From the NCBI GenBank assembly GCA_016946835.1, contig JACVTC010000073.1:469501-533500 (forward strand): a DNA stretch of 64,000 nt, read 5' to 3'. The DNA comes from Neocallimastix lanati (nom. inval.). Lineage: Eukaryota; Neocallimastigomycota; Neocallimastigomycetes; Neocallimastigales; Neocallimastigaceae. Made by a program: the position numbers and the translations under genes. Shown piece after piece: positions 60,727-64,000 of this stretch; position 1 is the stretch's first letter; every line of letters starts with the position of its first letter. Below the pieces are notes generated by a model. The model ran no database searches. It saw only the letters and a list, made by a program, of their open reading frames with translations, and had not been told where the DNA came from.

Positions 60727-63700
60727 CTACAATATTTATATATATATATATACATATTAATATGTACCATATTATTATTACTAGTTGTGTTATTATAGTT
60801 TGAAAAGTATTCATTAACATGATCATTTTTAATATCATTATTTATTGTAAATGATGATTGTAAATGTCTTCTTACTGGTACAATACTAGCTGTATCATTT
60901 TGAGTAAATGGAGAAACAAATCCATTTTGATGTTGTAATGCTTCATGTTCACTATAGAATAAATCATTCTTAAATTCATTATTCGAAATAAATGGTGATA
61001 TAATACTGCTATTATTTGAATAAGGTGAAATAAAACCAGAATAATTTTTATTAATACTCTCACTTTCTTTAACAATAAATGGTGAAATAGTTTGTTGGAT
61101 ATTTAATAGTGGTGTAATTGAATCTTGATTTACTATTTTTGAATTTTCGAAAGATTCTGTTAAGTCTTCATTTAATTTAGCATTTATTAATTCATTATTA
61201 CTACGACTATTACTATTTTTCATAATTACATTGTCATCGTTATTAACTGATTTAACTAAAAATGTTAATTGTTTTGAACTATCATTTATGTTATCGATTG
61301 TTCTATAAATTTTAGAATCAACATTTTCATTAATTTCTTTTTTTTTATTTAATAGATCATTTATATTATTAAATATACTATTAATTTTCATATTTGTCTT
61401 TTTTGCTTTTTCAGTTATATCATTATAATTATTATTTGATGAAGTTAAATTATTATCAGAAAATAAATATTTATATTTTATATTGTTTTTATTTAAAAAT
61501 GAATCGTTACTTTTATTATTATTGCTATTATTATTATTATTATATGAAGAAGAATTGAAGGGATCATCATTGTTATTTACAATATTATAATTATTATTAT
61601 TATCATTATTATTATTATTATTATTATTATTAAAACTATTAATATTATTATTAATATTATTATTAATATTATTATTATAATTATTATTATAATTATCATT
61701 GAAACCGATTGATTTGTTATTAATCTTACTATAAACAGCAATAAGATTAGTAGTATTATTAATATCATTTAAACATGCTTTAGAATTTGTTTCATTATCA
61801 AAGTGAACAATGCAGCTATCTTTATACAATTGTATCTTTTGAAAACCATTATAATCTTTAAATAATTTAGTAATTTCCACAAGACTTGGTGAAAAAGTGA
61901 TATTTGATACATATAATACATTATTAATATTTCCGTGATTTCGTACATCATTTTTAGAAACATAATCATACTTTGGAAAGATAGCTTTGAGAGAAGAATT
62001 TTTATGAATAATATCAATAGCTTGTTTGGCATTATTTATAGTTGAAAAACAGGCATAAATATATTCTTTATAAAAAGCAATCTTTAAAAATCCTTCAATT
62101 GATGATAAAAGTTTTTTCATTTCGCCTCTATCTGAAAATACACCAATAATTTTAATTGTTGTCTTAGGAGCATACTCTTGCTCTTGGGTTTGATGATAAT
62201 AATTATTATTATTAATAACTAAATTATTATAGGAATTATCATTATTGTTTTTAATTGTTTGTCCATCATTTTTAATTATATAATTATAATTCATCATACT
62301 ATTCTTATTTTGATTTTTATTTAAGATGTCTTTATTCTTGTCATTACTATCATCCCTTAATAATTCTTGATAAGATATATTATTTTTTATATTATCCATG
62401 CTTAATGAACTCATTGAAGACATTTTATAATTATTATTCATATTTTTTTGATTTATATTATGAGTATTAATAGGTGTTATCATTCCTGTGCTATTTCTAC
62501 TGCTACAATTTCTCATATTATTAACAATATGAGTTTGTTGAATAGGTGATTCTGAAATTTTATAAATATTTGACGATGAACGCAAATTTTGAAGATTCAT
62601 GTTATAGAAGTTATTATTAATCGAATTTTGTTGTTGTTGTTGTGGAAAAAAATAAACATAATTAATTGGTGTTTGTGTCAATGAGCGCTTATTAGAATAA
62701 GTAGCAATTAAATTTGTACTACTATTAATATCTTCCAATGCTTTCTTGGAACAAGCCAAATTTTTGAAACAAACAATAGCTGATTCATGTGAATAATATA
62801 TACTTTGAAAACCTTCATATTGATTAAAAAGATTAGTAAATTCAATACTATTAGAGTTACTTGGAAAATTACTAATACTAATTAACAAACTTGGCTGACC
62901 AATATTGAAATTATTATTATTCGATTTATAATCAACCTGTGCAAAATTAGCTTGCATTTTTGTTGTTGTATTAACTTTTTCAATAGCCTTAGATGCAGCT
63001 TCAATTGACGAAAAACAAACAAAAACCCAATTTGGATAATATGCAATTTTCAAAAAACCTTCATAATTTTGGAATAAAGATTTTAATTCCGCTCTGTCAA
63101 CAGTTATATTACTAACATGAAGAGTTAACTTTGGTACAGCTTTCGTATTATCATGTAATTTACGTTGTGTATTACTATTATTATTACTATTACTATTGTT
63201 ATTATTATTTTCATTTAATTTTTTATCCAATGAATATATATTTCCTTGCTTTTTCTTTTTAATTATATCATCTTCTTTATTATTACTGTCATTCATATTT
63301 TGAGAATAAGATATATAAGAAACATTATTATGTTGTTTTGGATCACCTTTAAAGTAAATTGCAATTAAATTAGTTGTGTTATTAATATCTTCTAATGCTC
63401 TTGTTGCAGATTCAATACAATCGAAAAATACTTTGCATGATTCTCTATTGAAGTAGACCTCTTGATATCCTTTATACATCTTAAATATTTTTATTAATTC
63501 TATATTTGATAGATCACAAGGTAAATTCCCTATATATAATATTGGATTTGGTTGGCCTACATCAGGAATAGTATAATTAGAAATATAATCTTCTTTTGCA
63601 AAAGAAACTCTTAATTTTGTTGATGCTTGCAGATTTTCTAACGCTCTTTTAGCATATTCAACGTTTCTAAATATACAAAAACACCAATCCCTAAAAAAAG

Positions 63701-64000
63701 CAATTTTTACAAATCCATTATAATTTCTAACTATTTTTTTTAATTCACTCTTATCAATATTAATGTTTGTAATATACAATGTTGATTTAGGTTTGATATT
63801 CATATTTAACGATAAACTATAATTTGATGAACTATTACTTGCTGTATCAAAATTATTATTTGAATTTATATATAAACAATTATTACTAATTTGATGAAAC
63901 ATATTATGTTGCGTAATTGTTTGATTATTCATATCGTGAATCCTATTTTGGTGCATATTAATTGGAGTATTAGACGATGACCCTGGATATTCATAAGATA
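59804..64000 (-). CDS. RNA-binding protein with three tandem RRM pairs (5' end may be beyond right edge)
   Basis: Two exons: (64000)-60768 and 60517-59804; 1300 aa counted from ATG 63956. The frame stays open to the window edge, so the true start may lie outside. Six RRM-like domains form three pairs: about residues 57-120 and 136-202, 275-340 and 353-421, 598-662 and 678-742. Odd members read like LYITNINIDKSELKKIVRNY..GFVKIAFF; even members like LYIGNLPCD..GYQEVYF and end in DINNTTNLIA(I/V)Y. RNP motifs are degenerate (CFCIF, VFVCFSS). Later come Asn-rich linkers, several (I/V/S)SPF or ISPY motifs between about residues 950 and 1160, and a C-terminal coiled coil YINQLRETIQELELQNMKLM. The GFxKI..(C/V)F RRM style recalls fungal Whi3/Scw1-type and RBPMS proteins, which regulate specific mRNAs; orthology is not established. 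Confidence 0.85.

Overview
This window is extremely A+T-rich eukaryotic nuclear DNA. It has short GT..AG introns, homopolymer runs up to about 49 nt, long AAT/ATT and AAAAT microsatellites, and asparagine-rich coding sequence. Two genes encode proteins of flagella and cilia (CCDC81 and CCDC96/CFAP184 homologues) beside fungal-type housekeeping genes, so a flagellated, zoosporic, very AT-rich fungus fits best. An anaerobic gut fungus (Neocallimastigomycota) is my inference. TAA, TAG and TGA all end well-modelled genes here, so the code looks standard. All exon models were built by hand from splice signals, reading phase and protein-family similarity; none was tested against RNA.

Layout. 1-4079 (-): pecanex-like multi-pass membrane protein, C-terminus probably beyond the left edge. 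5009-8775 (-): CCDC81-like protein with tandem eukaryotic HU domains. 10816-12838 (+): PP2A activator PTPA. 15242-16313 (+): MOB1. 17538-19481 (-): casein kinase 2 alpha. 21025-23364 (+): DNAJC21/Jjj1. 23815-29806 (-): CCDC96/CFAP184, with a 1.8-kb satellite-filled intron and another intron holding about 480 bp of pure ATT repeat. 31277-32737 (-): MAK16. 36200-38207 (+): CTDSPL2-like FCP1/SCP phosphatase. 43026-44354 (+): a small protein made only of the C-terminal Utp12 domain of UTP5/WDR43. 48845-54255 (+): a 1707-residue protein kinase with an atypical catalytic loop. 55192-57510 (-): an Asn-rich protein whose frame is broken by one extra A and one TGA. 59804 to the right edge (-): an RNA-binding protein with three tandem pairs of RRMs.

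Functional themes. Three genes act in ribosome biogenesis (DNAJC21, MAK16, the UTP5 tail), four in phospho-signalling (PTPA, MOB1, CK2 alpha, CTDSPL2-like) plus the large kinase, and two in the flagellum. This is ordinary eukaryotic mixing, not an operon-like unit.

The most unusual DNA is at 45.3-46.7 kb. A GC-rich, hairpin-rich island of about 220 bp (46143-46360) lies in otherwise almost pure A+T sequence. It is surrounded by about six degenerate copies, in both orientations, of a 25-30 bp motif (core TAAGCCACATT..GAAATG). I could not match it to any RNA class; it is the best candidate for something undescribed, either a structured ncRNA gene or a MITE-like element. Other notable items are the higher-order AAAAT satellite in the CCDC96 intron, a near-perfect 30-bp hairpin at 14326-14398, and an isolated exon-like fragment near 30.1 kb.
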